The notes: a model not told the origin generated them from the sequence alone. A stretch of 64,000 nt of DNA from Bacteroidales bacterium (GCA_029098505.1 JAQXOE010000004.1:1-64000), one strand, 5' to 3'; counted from the stretch's first letter, positions 51,597 to 61,873 are shown. A program made the numbers and translations.

Positions 51597-52838
51597 ATGG
51601 TACGCGTAAAACCCTTCGCTGCAATACGTCCTCCAAAGTCCATTGTAACGGAAGTCGCAGCACCTCCTTATGACGTCCTCGATTCAGTTGAAGCCAAGGC
51701 AATGGCGGGAGAGAAATCCCTCCTCCACATCACCAAGCCCGAGATTGACTTCGACCCTATCCTCCCTGACCACGACCAGCGTGTATATGACAAGGCTGTA
51801 GCCAACTTCAAGGAGTGGCAGGAAAAGGGCTGGCTGGTACAGGACAGCAAGTCCTGCTACTACATCTATTCCCAGACTATGGGAGAGCGCACCCAGTACG
51901 GAATAGTGCTCTGTGCCCACACTGACGACTATGCAGAGGGCAAGATCAAGAAGCACGAGCTCACCCGAAAGGACAAGGAAGATGACCGTATGATTCACGT
52001 GAAAATCCAAAGAGCCAATATCGAGCCCGTATTCTTCGCTTACAGGGACAATGAAGGCATTTCGGCCATAGTGTCAAAGTACATTGCGGGCGAGTCTGAA
52101 TACCGTTTTGTGGATGAGCACGGCTTCGGACACGAGTTCTGGGTAGTTGATGACGATGCCGACATCGAGCGCATCACATCTCTCTTCACCAATGAAGTCG
52201 ACGCCTTCTATGTAGCTGACGGACACCATCGCACTGCGGCAGCAGCCAGAGTGGGAGCCGAACTTCGTGCGGCCAATCCGAATCATAACGGCAGTGAGGA
52301 ATACAATTACTTCATGGCTGTATGCTTCCCTGAGAGCCACCTCAGAATCATAGACTACAACAGGGTCGTAAAGGATCTCAACGGACTGGCTCCTACCCAG
52401 ATTATCGGAATGCTCGGCGAGGATTTCGACATCACTTGCAAGGGCAGTGAAATCTATCATCCTCAGGAACTCCACGACTTCGCGATGTACCTCCAGGGCA
52501 AGTGGTATTCACTCAAGGCCCGTCCTGGAAGATATGACGACAATGACCCTATCGGAGTCCTGGATGTCACCATCCTTTCCCGTCTTGTCCTTGACAAGAT
52601 ATTGGGAATCAAGGATTTGCGTACAGACAAGAGAATAGATTTCGTCGGAGGTATCAGAGGTCTCGAGGAGTTGTCGCGCAGAGTCGACAGCGGTGAGATG
52701 CAGATTGCCTTCGCCCTCTATCCTGTGTCAATGACACAGCTTCTCAACATTGCGGACAGTGGATGCATTATGCCGCCTAAGACGACCTGGTTCGAGCCGA
52801 AACTTCGCTCGGGTCTGGCCATACATAAACTCGATTGA
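51597..52838 (+). CDS. DUF1015 protein, possible serine kinase
   Basis: 413 residues, soluble. DUF1015 is recognised from VRVKPFAAIRPP at the N-terminus, EVAAPPYDVLDS, and VADGHHRTAAAA (207-218). The gene lies directly in the serine operon, 12 bases after serA and 20 before recQ. The DGHHR motif (208-212) is like the one in ParB/sulfiredoxin-fold serine kinases (SerK, SbnI), which make O-phosphoserine from free serine. A serine-linked role is therefore an attractive inference, but the family is uncharacterised as far as I know. The C-terminal part (SGCIMPPKTTWFEPKLRSGL) is also strongly conserved-looking. Confidence 0.85.
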   Translation: MVRVKPFAAIRPPKSIVTEVAAPPYDVLDSVEAKAMAGEKSLLHITKPEIDFDPILPDHDQRVYDKAVANFKEWQEKGWLVQDSKSCYYIYSQTMGERTQYGIVLCAHTDDYAEGKIKKHELTRKDKEDDRMIHVKIQRANIEPVFFAYRDNEGISAIVSKYIAGESEYRFVDEHGFGHEFWVVDDDADIERITSLFTNEVDAFYVADGHHRTAAAARVGAELRAANPNHNGSEEYNYFMAVCFPESHLRIIDYNRVVKDLNGLAPTQIIGMLGEDFDITCKGSEIYHPQELHDFAMYLQGKWYSLKARPGRYDDNDPIGVLDVTILSRLVLDKILGIKDLRTDKRIDFVGGIRGLEELSRRVDSGEMQIAFALYPVSMTQLLNIADSGCIMPPKTTWFEPKLRSGLAIHKLD

Positions 52839-52858
52839 CATTCATCCAAAACGACTAT

Positions 52859-55072
52859 ATGTCCACCATTGATTCGGCTGCATTGCGCCTGAAACTTAAA
52901 GAGTTCTTCGGTTATGACAATTTCAAGGGAGACCAGGAACGGATAATAATGCATTTGATTGGAGGCAACGATGCCTTCGTCCTGATGCCGACCGGAGGAG
53001 GCAAATCACTTTGCTTCCAGCTTCCGGCACTGGTGATGCCGGGCACGGCCATTGTTATTTCTCCTTTGATTGCCCTGATGAAGAATCAGGTGGATGCCAT
53101 ACGCGGTTTCGTGTCTGAAGATGACGGAATAGCGCACTTCCTGAACTCTTCCCTGAACAAGGCGCAGATACAGGAAGTCCGTGAGGACGTGCTTTCAGGC
53201 AGGACGAAGCTGCTTTATGTGGCTCCCGAATCATTGACAAAGGAGGATAATGTTGCGCTGCTCAAGGAGGTGAAAATCTCCTTCTATGCCATCGACGAAG
53301 CGCATTGCATCTCGGAATGGGGACACGATTTCAGACAGGAGTACGGCCGTATCCGTTCACTTGTGGACGAGATCGGCCGGGCTCCGATAATCGCCCTGAC
53401 AGCCACTGCCACTCCAAAGGTGCAGCACGACATCCTGAAGAACCTCGGCATACCAGATGCCACGGTCTTCCGTTCTTCCTTCAACCGTCCCAACCTGCTT
53501 TATGAAATCCGGGACAAGGTCGATACCGAAAAGGACATAGTCAAATACATCAAACAGAATCCGGGAAAGTCCGGAATCGTTTACTGCCTCAGCAGAAAAA
53601 AGGTGGAGGAACTCTCCGAACTGCTCTGTCTCAATGATATAAAGGCCCGTCCTTATCACGCCGGCCTTGATGCCAAGACCAGGGCCGAGAACCAGGACGC
53701 CTTTCTCAGCGAGGAAATCAATGTGATTGTCGCCACCATTGCCTTCGGAATGGGCATTGACAAGCCTGATGTCCGTTTCGTCATCCATTATGATATTCCG
53801 AAGAGTATAGAGAGCTATTATCAGGAGACAGGCCGCGCCGGCAGGGACGGCCGTGAGGGTCATTGCATAACCTACTACAGCTACAAGGACATTCAGAAAC
53901 TGGAGAAGTTTATGCAGGGCAAGCCTGTGGCCGAGAAGCAGATTGGAAAGCAGCTGCTCTCAGAGGTGGTGGCCTATGCCGAGTCTAACCAGTGCCGCAG
54001 GCGCTTGCTGCTCAGCTATTTCGGAGAAGATTATCCGAAGGAAAATTGCGGCTGCTGTGACAATTGCCTTCACCCGAAGAAGAGCTTCGATGGACAGAAG
54101 GAGATGACTCTGGCCATAAGGCTGGTAAGCTCCCTTCCGGAGAAGTTCAAGCTCGAACATATTGCCAATATACTGGCCGGGGTGACGACGGCTGACATCT
54201 GCACCTACCTTCACGACAAACTGCCTCTCTTCGGTGCGGGCAAGGCGCATAATGCGAGATTCTGGGGTATGGTGATACACCAGGGTCTTATACTCCATCT
54301 TCTGGACAAGGAAATCGAGTCCTATGGCCTCATCGGTGTTACGACCAAGGGCCTCGGCTACCTGGAACATCCTTTCCCGGTAACCCTCTTTGAGGACCGT
54401 GTCTTCGCGAACGAGAGCGAGGAGGATGATGACGACGAGAAAGTGGCTGCGAACAATGCCGCAAGGGGCGGAAGCGGTGGAGACCCCGTACTTTTGTCGA
54501 TGCTCAAGGATCTCAGAAAGTCACTAGCCTCGAAGTCAAAGCTTTCCCCTTGGATTATCTTTGGCGATCCCGCCCTTGAGGATATGTCCATTCAGTATCC
54601 TATCCGTATTGAGGAACTGAAGAACTGTCAGGGCGTTGGAGAGGGTAAGGCGAAGAAATTCGGGGCCGAATTCGTCGAACTTATCAAGAAATACGTGGAG
54701 GAAAACGAGATAATACGTCCTAATGATTTCGTGGTCAAGTCCGCGCCGAGCAAGTCCGCCAACAAGATTTTCATAATCCAAAGCATAGACAGAAGACTCT
54801 CGCTTGAAGATATTGCCGGAGCCAAGAATCTCGATACGGACGAACTGATGGGTGAAATAGAAGCCATAGTCTCCACGGGAACCAAGCTCAATCTGAACTA
54901 CTATATCAGCCAAAACATTGATGATGAAGTCGTTGCTGAGATTATGGACTATTTCAAGACCGAAGCTCAGTCGGACTCTCTTGACGAGGCGCTGAAGGCC
55001 CTGGGCGCTGACTATGATGAAATGGAAATAAGGCTGGTAAGAATCAAATTTCTCTGCGAGATAGCGTCATAA
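52859..55072 (+). CDS. recQ: ATP-dependent DNA helicase RecQ
   Basis: 3'-5' helicase of recombination and fork repair. 737 residues from the ATG at 52859; a TTG start at 52835 overlaps the previous stop. MPTGGGKSLCFQ is motif I, DEAHCISEWGHDFR is motif II with the RecQ loop, TATATPKV is motif III, and QETGRAGRDGR is motif VI. The zinc site (CRRRLLLSYF, CGCCDNC) and the winged-helix RQC domain follow, then an HRDC domain (about 565-635) and an extra C-terminal helical region typical of Bacteroidetes RecQ. Confidence 0.95.
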   Translation: MSTIDSAALRLKLKEFFGYDNFKGDQERIIMHLIGGNDAFVLMPTGGGKSLCFQLPALVMPGTAIVISPLIALMKNQVDAIRGFVSEDDGIAHFLNSSLNKAQIQEVREDVLSGRTKLLYVAPESLTKEDNVALLKEVKISFYAIDEAHCISEWGHDFRQEYGRIRSLVDEIGRAPIIALTATATPKVQHDILKNLGIPDATVFRSSFNRPNLLYEIRDKVDTEKDIVKYIKQNPGKSGIVYCLSRKKVEELSELLCLNDIKARPYHAGLDAKTRAENQDAFLSEEINVIVATIAFGMGIDKPDVRFVIHYDIPKSIESYYQETGRAGRDGREGHCITYYSYKDIQKLEKFMQGKPVAEKQIGKQLLSEVVAYAESNQCRRRLLLSYFGEDYPKENCGCCDNCLHPKKSFDGQKEMTLAIRLVSSLPEKFKLEHIANILAGVTTADICTYLHDKLPLFGAGKAHNARFWGMVIHQGLILHLLDKEIESYGLIGVTTKGLGYLEHPFPVTLFEDRVFANESEEDDDDEKVAANNAARGGSGGDPVLLSMLKDLRKSLASKSKLSPWIIFGDPALEDMSIQYPIRIEELKNCQGVGEGKAKKFGAEFVELIKKYVEENEIIRPNDFVVKSAPSKSANKIFIIQSIDRRLSLEDIAGAKNLDTDELMGEIEAIVSTGTKLNLNYYISQNIDDEVVAEIMDYFKTEAQSDSLDEALKALGADYDEMEIRLVRIKFLCEIAS

Positions 55073-55087
55073 GCGGCAGGAAATACC

Positions 55088-55103
55088 TATCTTTGTATCT
55101 TTG
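55088..55103 (+). promoter_or_regulatory. tandem duplicated -7 element upstream of the DUF308-dnaG unit
   Basis: TATCTTTG occurs twice with no gap, at 55088-55095 and 55096-55103, each a perfect -7 match. Two transcript starts 8 bases apart are predicted, giving leaders of about 15-23 bases. No clear -33 is seen. Confidence 0.55.
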
Positions 55104-55121
55104 TGAAAACTTTGATACAAA

Positions 55122-55778
55122 ATGATTACCTTCGGTTATAAAAGCAAGTTCAGCAGCATACTTCGTGCTTGTGCGGCTATTGCCATCGGTGCAGTGATGA
55201 TAATCAGCACCAATGCTACAGAGACTGTCGTGCGCGTCATTGCCGCTTTCCTTTTTGCGGCAGGACTGGTCTCGCTATTATACGGATATACAAACAGGAA
55301 AAGCGGCGCTATGTCCTTGCTGTCGGTCAATGCGGTGGTGGACATTGCCCTCGGTCTTGTTTTGTTCCTTTTTCCTACCGGAGTGGCGCATCTCATCACC
55401 ATCCTGATCGGAATCGCGCTGCTCATTTTCGGCCTGTTGCAGGTAATTGTCCTCTCGGGTACCCTGTCCCTTGTGGGTTCAGGCCTGTATTCCGTTATCC
55501 TTTCGGGCCTGGCTGTAGTAGCGGGAATTATTCTTGTCTTCAATCCTTTCAGTCAGACAATTATGAGCATTATTGCCGGCGCCGCCCTCATATTATACGG
55601 TGTGTCCGAACTTATCTCGACTGTCAGGGTCAATAAGGCTGAAAAGGCATATGAGGTCAAGTACGGTAGCGTGGAAAGGGAGGAGAGCAGCAGTCCCAAG
55701 GATTTCAGTACCAGCGGAATATCTGATGCCAAGGAAGTAGAATACGAAAAGATAGATGATCCCGCAGGCGACAGTTGA
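55122..55778 (+). CDS. DUF308/HdeD-like membrane protein
   Basis: 218 residues with about six hydrophobic helices to residue 170 (VMIISTNATETVVRVIAAFL, then LGLVLFLFPTGVAHLITILIG), each pair ending in a Gly/Ser-rich turn, as in HdeD. The remaining 48 residues are a charged cytoplasmic tail. HdeD relatives are linked to acid stress; function here is unknown. Its last 23 bases overlap dnaG, so the two are translated together. Confidence 0.82.
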   Translation: MITFGYKSKFSSILRACAAIAIGAVMIISTNATETVVRVIAAFLFAAGLVSLLYGYTNRKSGAMSLLSVNAVVDIALGLVLFLFPTGVAHLITILIGIALLIFGLLQVIVLSGTLSLVGSGLYSVILSGLAVVAGIILVFNPFSQTIMSIIAGAALILYGVSELISTVRVNKAEKAYEVKYGSVEREESSSPKDFSTSGISDAKEVEYEKIDDPAGDS

Positions 55779-57750
55779 CCAGATTCTGGATGCTGCCAGA
55801 ATTGAGGAAGTGGTAAGTGACTTCGTGACATTGAGACGTCGCGGAGCCAGCCTTGTCGCTTGCTGTCCCTTTCATAACGAGAAGACTCCTTCCTTCTATG
55901 TAACCCCGGCCAAGGGCATATTCAAATGCTTCGGCTGCGGCAAGGCCGGTTCCGCCGTAGGTTTCATTATGGAACACGAGCATTGCAGCTATGTTGAGGC
56001 TCTTAAGTACCTTGCCAGGAAATATCACATTGAGGTCCAGGAACGGGAAGACAGTCCAGAGGAACTCGCCCAGAAGCAGAAGAGCGAGAGCCTGATGCTG
56101 GTTTCGGACTTCGCACAGAAGTTCTTTGCCGACAATCTGAAGACTGCCGAAGGCCGTACTTTGGGTCTTCAGTACCTGCACAGCAGGGGACTTGATGACA
56201 ATACCATAGCCCGCTTCGGTCTCGGTTGGGCTCCGTCCGCGAAAAGCGCCCTCGCTGATGCTGCCATTGCCGCAGGATTCAAGCCGGAATATCTGATAGA
56301 AACAGGACTCTGCATCAGATACGATGACGGAAGACTGGTGGACCGCTTCCACGAACGCGCGATGTTCCCCATACATTCGGTCAGCGGCAGGGTGATTGCC
56401 TTCAGCGGCAGGACTCTGAAGAGCGATACGAACATTGCCAAATATGTCAATTCGCCCGAAACGCCGATTTACGTGAAAAGCCGCGCCCTCTACGGCCTCT
56501 ATCTCGCGAAGGCTTCGATTGCCCGCAACGACCGCTGCTATCTGGCTGAGGGCAATGTGGATGTGGTCTCAATGCACCAACTGGGCATTGACAATGTGCT
56601 CGCGTCCTGCGGAACCTCTCTGACCGAGGAGCAGATACGCATCATCAAGAAGTTTACGGAGAACGTTACGGTGATGTATGACGGCGACAAGGCCGGAATC
56701 CACGCCGCTCTCAGGGCAATAGGAATGATCCTCAAAGAGGGAATGAACGTGCGCTTGCTGCTCTTCCCTGAAGGAGATGATCCGGACTCATATTGCCGCA
56801 AGCACACTTTGGAGGAGGTGCGCTCCTTCATTGCCTCCAATGAGGAGGATTTCCTCTCTTATATGATCAGGGTCAATCCTCCCGGCGACGGAGACCCTCT
56901 CAAGCGCGCGAAGCTTATCAATGATGTCGCCGATACCATTGCCCTCATTCCTGATGCGGTGAAGCGTTCGGTCTATGTGTCGAGTGCGGCGCAGCAGCTG
57001 GGCATCGAGGCCAATGTCATATTGGACCGCATCTCCTCGACGAAGAACCGTCTGATGGAGGAGGAAGCGAAGCTTGAGGAGCGCCGGCGGAGAAGGGTTG
57101 AGGCCGGACTGGACCCCGATTTCGATGCGCAGAGCCCCGGGAGCGGCGAACAGCAATTGCCACAAAAGGCTGAACAACTTTCGATGGATACGCTGCTGGT
57201 GAACAAGGCTGTGGCGCCGGCGGAGAAGGATTTGCTCTTCTTTATGCTCACCCACGGCACCGAGGTCCTGGACTTCGAGACGGATTCGGACTACTATTCC
57301 GGCTCTGAAAATGACAAGCCTCTGGTTGCTGAGTTTATCCGTATGGCCCTGGAGGAGGGAAACGAGTTCCTGAATCCGGTTCTGGAAAGCACCTACCTGG
57401 CCTATATGGAGGCTTACGACGAGGGCTATTCGCAGGAGGAGATCCTGCGCCGCCTCATCAACTCGCCCGACAGGAAGGTGGCCTTTGTGGCGGCTGAACT
57501 TTCGATAGAGCGTTATCAATTGACAGTCAAGGCTTTTGAAGATGCATTGACCACGACCTCCACCTGGCTTGTGATGTATGTGCCGAGGGCAATACTCTGC
57601 TATCACGAGAGTCGCCTGAACTACCGTATCAGCGAACTCCGCGGGCAGCTGGCGCAAAGCTCCGACATTGAACGTCAAGAGCATATATTGCAGGAAATGA
57701 TGAGCCTTCAGGCCGCCCTGGCCAAGGTCAAGGCAAAACTGGGAAGATAG
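55756..57750 (+). CDS. dnaG: DNA primase
   Basis: Makes RNA primers at the replication fork. 664 residues. [20 protein letters not shown] with CFGCG is the CHC2 zinc-binding domain (about 36-65). The catalytic core includes GRVIAFSGR, and the TOPRIM motifs [11 protein letters not shown] and MYDGDKAG hold the metal-binding acidic residues. The C-terminal 250 residues form the helicase-interaction region. The start overlaps the DUF308 gene by 23 bases. metG follows 13 bases after its stop. Confidence 0.95.
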   Translation: MIPQATVDQILDAARIEEVVSDFVTLRRRGASLVACCPFHNEKTPSFYVTPAKGIFKCFGCGKAGSAVGFIMEHEHCSYVEALKYLARKYHIEVQEREDSPEELAQKQKSESLMLVSDFAQKFFADNLKTAEGRTLGLQYLHSRGLDDNTIARFGLGWAPSAKSALADAAIAAGFKPEYLIETGLCIRYDDGRLVDRFHERAMFPIHSVSGRVIAFSGRTLKSDTNIAKYVNSPETPIYVKSRALYGLYLAKASIARNDRCYLAEGNVDVVSMHQLGIDNVLASCGTSLTEEQIRIIKKFTENVTVMYDGDKAGIHAALRAIGMILKEGMNVRLLLFPEGDDPDSYCRKHTLEEVRSFIASNEEDFLSYMIRVNPPGDGDPLKRAKLINDVADTIALIPDAVKRSVYVSSAAQQLGIEANVILDRISSTKNRLMEEEAKLEERRRRRVEAGLDPDFDAQSPGSGEQQLPQKAEQLSMDTLLVNKAVAPAEKDLLFFMLTHGTEVLDFETDSDYYSGSENDKPLVAEFIRMALEEGNEFLNPVLESTYLAYMEAYDEGYSQEEILRRLINSPDRKVAFVAAELSIERYQLTVKAFEDALTTTSTWLVMYVPRAILCYHESRLNYRISELRGQLAQSSDIERQEHILQEMMSLQAALAKVKAKLGR

Positions 57751-57763
57751 ATACAAACATTAT

Positions 57764-59962
57764 ATGGAAAAGAACTACAAAAGAACACTTGTGACCTGTG
57801 CGCTGCCTTATGCGAACGGTCCGGTCCATATCGGACACCTTGCAGGTGTATATGTGCCTGCCGACATTTATGTCCGCTACCTCAGGATGAGGGGCGAGGA
57901 TGTGCTCTATGTCTGCGGCTCGGATGAGCACGGTGTGCCTATCACCATAAAGGCGCGTCAGCAGGGTTGCACCCCTCAGGATATAGTGGACAAATACCAC
58001 AAAATCATCAAGGACTCGTTTACTGGTCTCGGAATCAATTTCGACATCTACGGACGCACCAGCTCCGAGGTTCACTCGAAGAATGCTTCGGAGTTCTTCA
58101 GAAAGCTCTACGATGAAGGCAAGTTCATCACTAAAGAGTCCGAGCAGTACTATGATCCGGAGGCGAAGACCTTCCTTGCAGACCGCTATATCGTGGGTAC
58201 CTGCCCGAAGTGCGGTGCGGAGGGAGCTTACGGAGACCAGTGCGAAAAGTGCGGAAGCACACTCAGCCCGGAAGAACTCATCAATCCTAAGTCGAAGCTC
58301 AGCGGAGCAGAACCGATAAAGAAGAAAACTTCCCACTGGTATCTTCCTCTGGACCAGTATGAAAGCTGGCTCAGCGAATGGATACTGGAAGGACATAAGG
58401 AGTGGAGGTCAAATGTTTACGGCCAGTGCAAGAGCTGGATTGACGGAGGTCTCCAGCCTCGCGCCGTATCCCGTGACCTTGATTGGGGAGTGCCCGTTCC
58501 TGTAGAGGGAGCCGAGGGCAAGGTGCTCTACGTCTGGTTCGATGCACCTATCGGATATATCTCCAATACCCAGGAGCTGCTTCCTCAGTCCTGGGAACGC
58601 TGGTGGAAGAGCGAGGATACCAAGCTCGTCCACTTCATTGGAAAGGACAATATCGTCTTCCACTGCATCGTCTTCCCTTCTATGCTCAAGGCCTACGGTG
58701 ACGGCTATATACTGCCGGACAATGTGCCTTCGAACGAGTTCCTGAACCTCGAGGGCGACAAGATTTCCACATCCCGCAACTGGGCTGTATGGGCTCACGA
58801 GTATCTGGAGCAATTCCCGGGCAAGGAGGATGTGATGAGATATGTGCTCACCGCCAATGCTCCTGAGACCAAGGACAATGACTTCAGCTGGAAGGACTTC
58901 CAAACCCGCAACAACAGCGAGCTGGTAGCCATCTTCGGAAACTTTGTCAATAGGGCTATAGTGCTGACACACAAATACTTCGATGGCAAGGTTCCGGCTC
59001 GAGGCGAGCTTCTTGACGTCGACAGGGAGACTCTCGCGGAGATTCCTGTACTCAGGGCTTCCCTCGAGAAGAACATAGAGGGCTATCATTTCCGCGAGGC
59101 TCTCAAGGATGCTATGTCCATTGCCCGCGTAGGAAACAAATACATCTCGGATACAGAACCGTGGAAGGTGGCCAAGACCGATATGGCCCGCACCGCCACC
59201 ATACTCAATGTCTGCATCCAGATCTGCGCCGACCTGGCGATTGCCTTCGAGCCTTTCACTCCTTTTGCTGCTGAGAAGCTCCGCAAGATGCTGGGTGTAT
59301 GCATCTGTGCAGGCATTGACCACCGCAAGGGCGAGCAGGAGACCGTAAATACCTATAAAGAGGGTGAGGGCGCAGCTATTCATACCGTATCGGCTGCTGC
59401 ACCGATGGAGGCTTCAAGCTGCCCTGGCTTCGGAAAATGCGTCTGCCTGAATTGGAATATGCTCGGCAATACCGACATCCTCAGTGAAGGCCACGAAATC
59501 GGAGCGGCTGAACTCCTCTTCGCCAAGATTGAGGACGAAGCCATCCAGGCACAACTCGACCGCCTTGATGCGATACGTGCCGAGCGTGAGGCCGCAGCCA
59601 AGGCAGAAGCGGCGCGACAGGTCGCTCCGCAGAAGGCGGAATGCAGCTTCGAGGATTTCGAAAAGATGGACATAAGAACAGCCACCGTACTCGAGGCCGA
59701 AAGAGTGCCGAAGACGGACAAGTTGCTGAAACTCAGCATAGATACTGGCATTGACAAGAGAACTATCGTATCCGGAATCGCTGAATACTATGCGCCTGAG
59801 GATATAGTAGGAAAGCAGATTTGCATACTCGCCAACCTCGCTCCGCGCAAAATCCGCGGCATCGAGTCGAAGGGTATGATACTGATGGCCCGCCAGGGTG
59901 ACGGCAAGATGCGCTTCATCACCCCGCAGGAGGTTCTGAACAACGGTGCTGAAATAGGTTGA
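57764..59962 (+). CDS. metG: methionyl-tRNA synthetase
   Basis: Charges tRNA-Met. 732 residues, about 50 longer than Bacteroides MetG as I recall it. [13 protein letters not shown] holds the HIGH motif, and [13 protein letters not shown] holds the KMSKS equivalent (KISTS). A zinc ribbon follows CPKCG and CEKCG (about 147-168). The anticodon-binding helical domain runs to about 510. Then comes an unusual Cys-containing insertion (about 510-562), and the C-terminal tRNA-binding OB domain (from about 628; [17 protein letters not shown]). The insertion explains the extra length. Convergent with the methyltransferase gene. Confidence 0.95.
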   Translation: MEKNYKRTLVTCALPYANGPVHIGHLAGVYVPADIYVRYLRMRGEDVLYVCGSDEHGVPITIKARQQGCTPQDIVDKYHKIIKDSFTGLGINFDIYGRTSSEVHSKNASEFFRKLYDEGKFITKESEQYYDPEAKTFLADRYIVGTCPKCGAEGAYGDQCEKCGSTLSPEELINPKSKLSGAEPIKKKTSHWYLPLDQYESWLSEWILEGHKEWRSNVYGQCKSWIDGGLQPRAVSRDLDWGVPVPVEGAEGKVLYVWFDAPIGYISNTQELLPQSWERWWKSEDTKLVHFIGKDNIVFHCIVFPSMLKAYGDGYILPDNVPSNEFLNLEGDKISTSRNWAVWAHEYLEQFPGKEDVMRYVLTANAPETKDNDFSWKDFQTRNNSELVAIFGNFVNRAIVLTHKYFDGKVPARGELLDVDRETLAEIPVLRASLEKNIEGYHFREALKDAMSIARVGNKYISDTEPWKVAKTDMARTATILNVCIQICADLAIAFEPFTPFAAEKLRKMLGVCICAGIDHRKGEQETVNTYKEGEGAAIHTVSAAAPMEASSCPGFGKCVCLNWNMLGNTDILSEGHEIGAAELLFAKIEDEAIQAQLDRLDAIRAEREAAAKAEAARQVAPQKAECSFEDFEKMDIRTATVLEAERVPKTDKLLKLSIDTGIDKRTIVSGIAEYYAPEDIVGKQICILANLAPRKIRGIESKGMILMARQGDGKMRFITPQEVLNNGAEIG

Positions 59963-59982
59963 TTCCGTCAGCGATATCAAGA

Positions 59983-60050
59983 GGAGTGCGTGATGCTATT
60001 TCCGCCTTATGACGCTTAAGCCGTCGCGGATGGGGAGCATCACGCACTCC
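59983..60050. repeat. perfect 15-bp inverted repeat at the metG/methyltransferase junction
   Basis: GGAGTGCGTGATGCT at 59983-59997 is the exact reverse complement of 60036-60050, with a 38-base spacer. The right arm is coding sequence for ECVML of the methyltransferase, and the left arm covers its stop codon. The spacer holds an inner GACG/CGTC hairpin. No T-run follows on either side. Confidence 0.85.
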
Positions 60051-60637
60051 ACTCTTTCATCGGCCGCCACCATATCGTTGAAGGCCAGCAGGCCCTGCGT
60101 CTGCTTGTCCACGGACGGCTTTTCCGCATAGACCTTGCCTCCCAGCATCACATCGTCCACCAGCAGTATGCTTCCAGGATGCATCATCTCAATTATCAGG
60201 CGGTAATATTCGCAATACTCCCTCTTGTTGGCATCCATATAGATGAGGTCGTAGCTGCGTCCCTCAGCAGCGAAGCTCTCGAGGGTGTCGATGGCATTGC
60301 CAAGATGGAGCTTGATGCGCCCACTGAGGCCGGAGCGCTCCCAACCTTCGCGGATCAGGTCCTCCAGCTCGTCGTTGATTTCGAGAGTGTCGACCAATCC
60401 TCCTTCGGGCAGTCCATAGGCGAGGCAGAGGGCCGAATATCCGGTGAAGGTGCCGATTTCCAGCACCCTGCGTGCCTGGCATAGCTCTACCAGTATGGTC
60501 AGCAGACGGCCTTGAACCGCCCCTGAAAGCATTCTGGGGTAATTGGTGCGGATATAGGTCTGTTTCTCAATCCAAGCGAGAGCCTCGCTCTGTGGGCTGG
60601 AGTGCTCCCTGATGTATTTGTCCTGTGCGCTTTCCAT
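59996..60637 (-). CDS. SAM-dependent O-methyltransferase (Methyltransf_3)
   Basis: 213 residues of the catechol/caffeoyl-CoA O-methyltransferase type. EIGTFTGYSALCLAYGLPEG is SAM motif I. LIYMDANKREYCEYY carries metal-binding Asp/Asn residues, and LLVDDVMLGG is the second conserved Asp block. It probably methylates a small phenolic or similar substrate with Mg. It lies 6 bases after the M16 peptidase gene in the same operon. Its 3' end forms half of the inverted repeat shared with the intergenic region. Confidence 0.9.
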   Translation of the reverse strand: MESAQDKYIREHSSPQSEALAWIEKQTYIRTNYPRMLSGAVQGRLLTILVELCQARRVLEIGTFTGYSALCLAYGLPEGGLVDTLEINDELEDLIREGWERSGLSGRIKLHLGNAIDTLESFAAEGRSYDLIYMDANKREYCEYYRLIIEMMHPGSILLVDDVMLGGKVYAEKPSVDKQTQGLLAFNDMVAADERVECVMLPIRDGLSVIRRK

Positions 60638-60643
60638 TGCCTG

Positions 60644-61873
60644 TTAAAGGAAGATTAATCTGGAGAGGCTGTCCTCCGCGAAGATGCGTCTGGCGCAATC
60701 CTGAAGGTCTGCAGCCGTTATGTTTTTGATGATGCGGCAGTTCTCCTCGCTGCTGGCTACACGTCCGTAGGCGAGCAGGCTCTTGCACATCGAGAGGCAT
60801 TGAGCCTCGTTGCTTTCGGAGCTGATGGCGAGCTGGCCGAGAAGCTGTTTCTTGGCAGCCTTGAGCCGGCGTTCGCTCAACGCCTTATCCTGGAGCTTGC
60901 GTATTGCTTTGTAAATCTCGCGGAAGCACTTGTCGAGATTCTCCTTTTCACAGCCTATGCTGATGGTCATTATGCCGCTGTCCCTGTATTGGGTGAAGGC
61001 GCATTCCACTCCGTATACCCAGCCGTTCTTTTCCCGCAGGACGTTGTTCAGTATTGAGTTGGATGCTGGCCCTCCGAGTATATTGGCAAGCAGTACCGAG
61101 ACGATTCTGTCTTCGCTATAGAGGGATGGGGCGAGTCCGCCCAGAACGGCATTGACCTCGTGGCTGCGTCTATTGACACTCCTGTCGAAAAGATTGCGGG
61201 GAATGCCTGAAGGGGCCTTGCTTTCGCTCGCAGGAAGCAGAAGCTGTGTCCCGAAGTACTTATCTGACAATGAATTGACCTGAGCCTCAAGCTTCTTCTC
61301 GTCAATATTGGCCACAATACAGAAGGCCATCCTGTCGGGCGTGAAGTTCTTCTTGACGAAGCTCCTCAGCTCTTCTGATGTGATGGCCCTGACTGACGAA
61401 GCCGTTCCGAGTATGGGCCTTCCGAGAGGATGTCCCTCGAAAAGGGCCTCTTCAAACTTGTCATAGATGTCGTCTGCCGGGCTGTCCTTGTACGAATTGA
61501 TTTCGTCAATCACCACGCCCTTCTCCGTCTCGATTTCCTTTTCTGGAAAGCTGGCTTCTGTGGCGAGTTCGAACAGGAGTCCGGCCGCTTTGGGCAGGTC
61601 TTCCTTCAGCACGGTGGCGTGAAAGACTATTTCCTCCTTGGTGGTATAGGCATTCAGCTCGCCACCGAGACGGTCGAGATAGCTGTTGATGACTGAGGCC
61701 GATTTATGCGCCGTCCCCTTGAATATGGTATGTTCGGTAAAATGTGCGATTCCGCTATGAAAGCCTTCCTCGTCCCTGGTTCCGCATCTGACACTCAGCG
61801 AGCAGAAGGCGACTGAAGAACTGCTCCTTCTCACCGCATAGCTCAAACCGCAAGCCGTTTTGCCTGTAATCAT
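60644..61873 (-). CDS. M16 family zinc peptidase
   Basis: 409 residues, the single-unit size of bacterial PqqL/processing-peptidase-like enzymes. The inverted zinc motif is HFTEH (44-48), and Glu124 in VVIDEI is the third ligand, 76 residues later as expected. The second, inactive homologous half runs from about 210. No signal peptide, so probably cytoplasmic. Its ATG overlaps the stop of the unknown secreted-protein gene by 4 bases, indicating coupling. Confidence 0.92.
   Translation of the reverse strand: MITGKTACGLSYAVRRSSSSVAFCSLSVRCGTRDEEGFHSGIAHFTEHTIFKGTAHKSASVINSYLDRLGGELNAYTTKEEIVFHATVLKEDLPKAAGLLFELATEASFPEKEIETEKGVVIDEINSYKDSPADDIYDKFEEALFEGHPLGRPILGTASSVRAITSEELRSFVKKNFTPDRMAFCIVANIDEKKLEAQVNSLSDKYFGTQLLLPASESKAPSGIPRNLFDRSVNRRSHEVNAVLGGLAPSLYSEDRIVSVLLANILGGPASNSILNNVLREKNGWVYGVECAFTQYRDSGIMTISIGCEKENLDKCFREIYKAIRKLQDKALSERRLKAAKKQLLGQLAISSESNEAQCLSMCKSLLAYGRVASSEENCRIIKNITAADLQDCARRIFAEDSLSRLIFL

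Noticed and set aside
58409..59383. 324-codon open frame antisense to metG
   Set aside because: Runs through the conserved MetG core and has no independent support.
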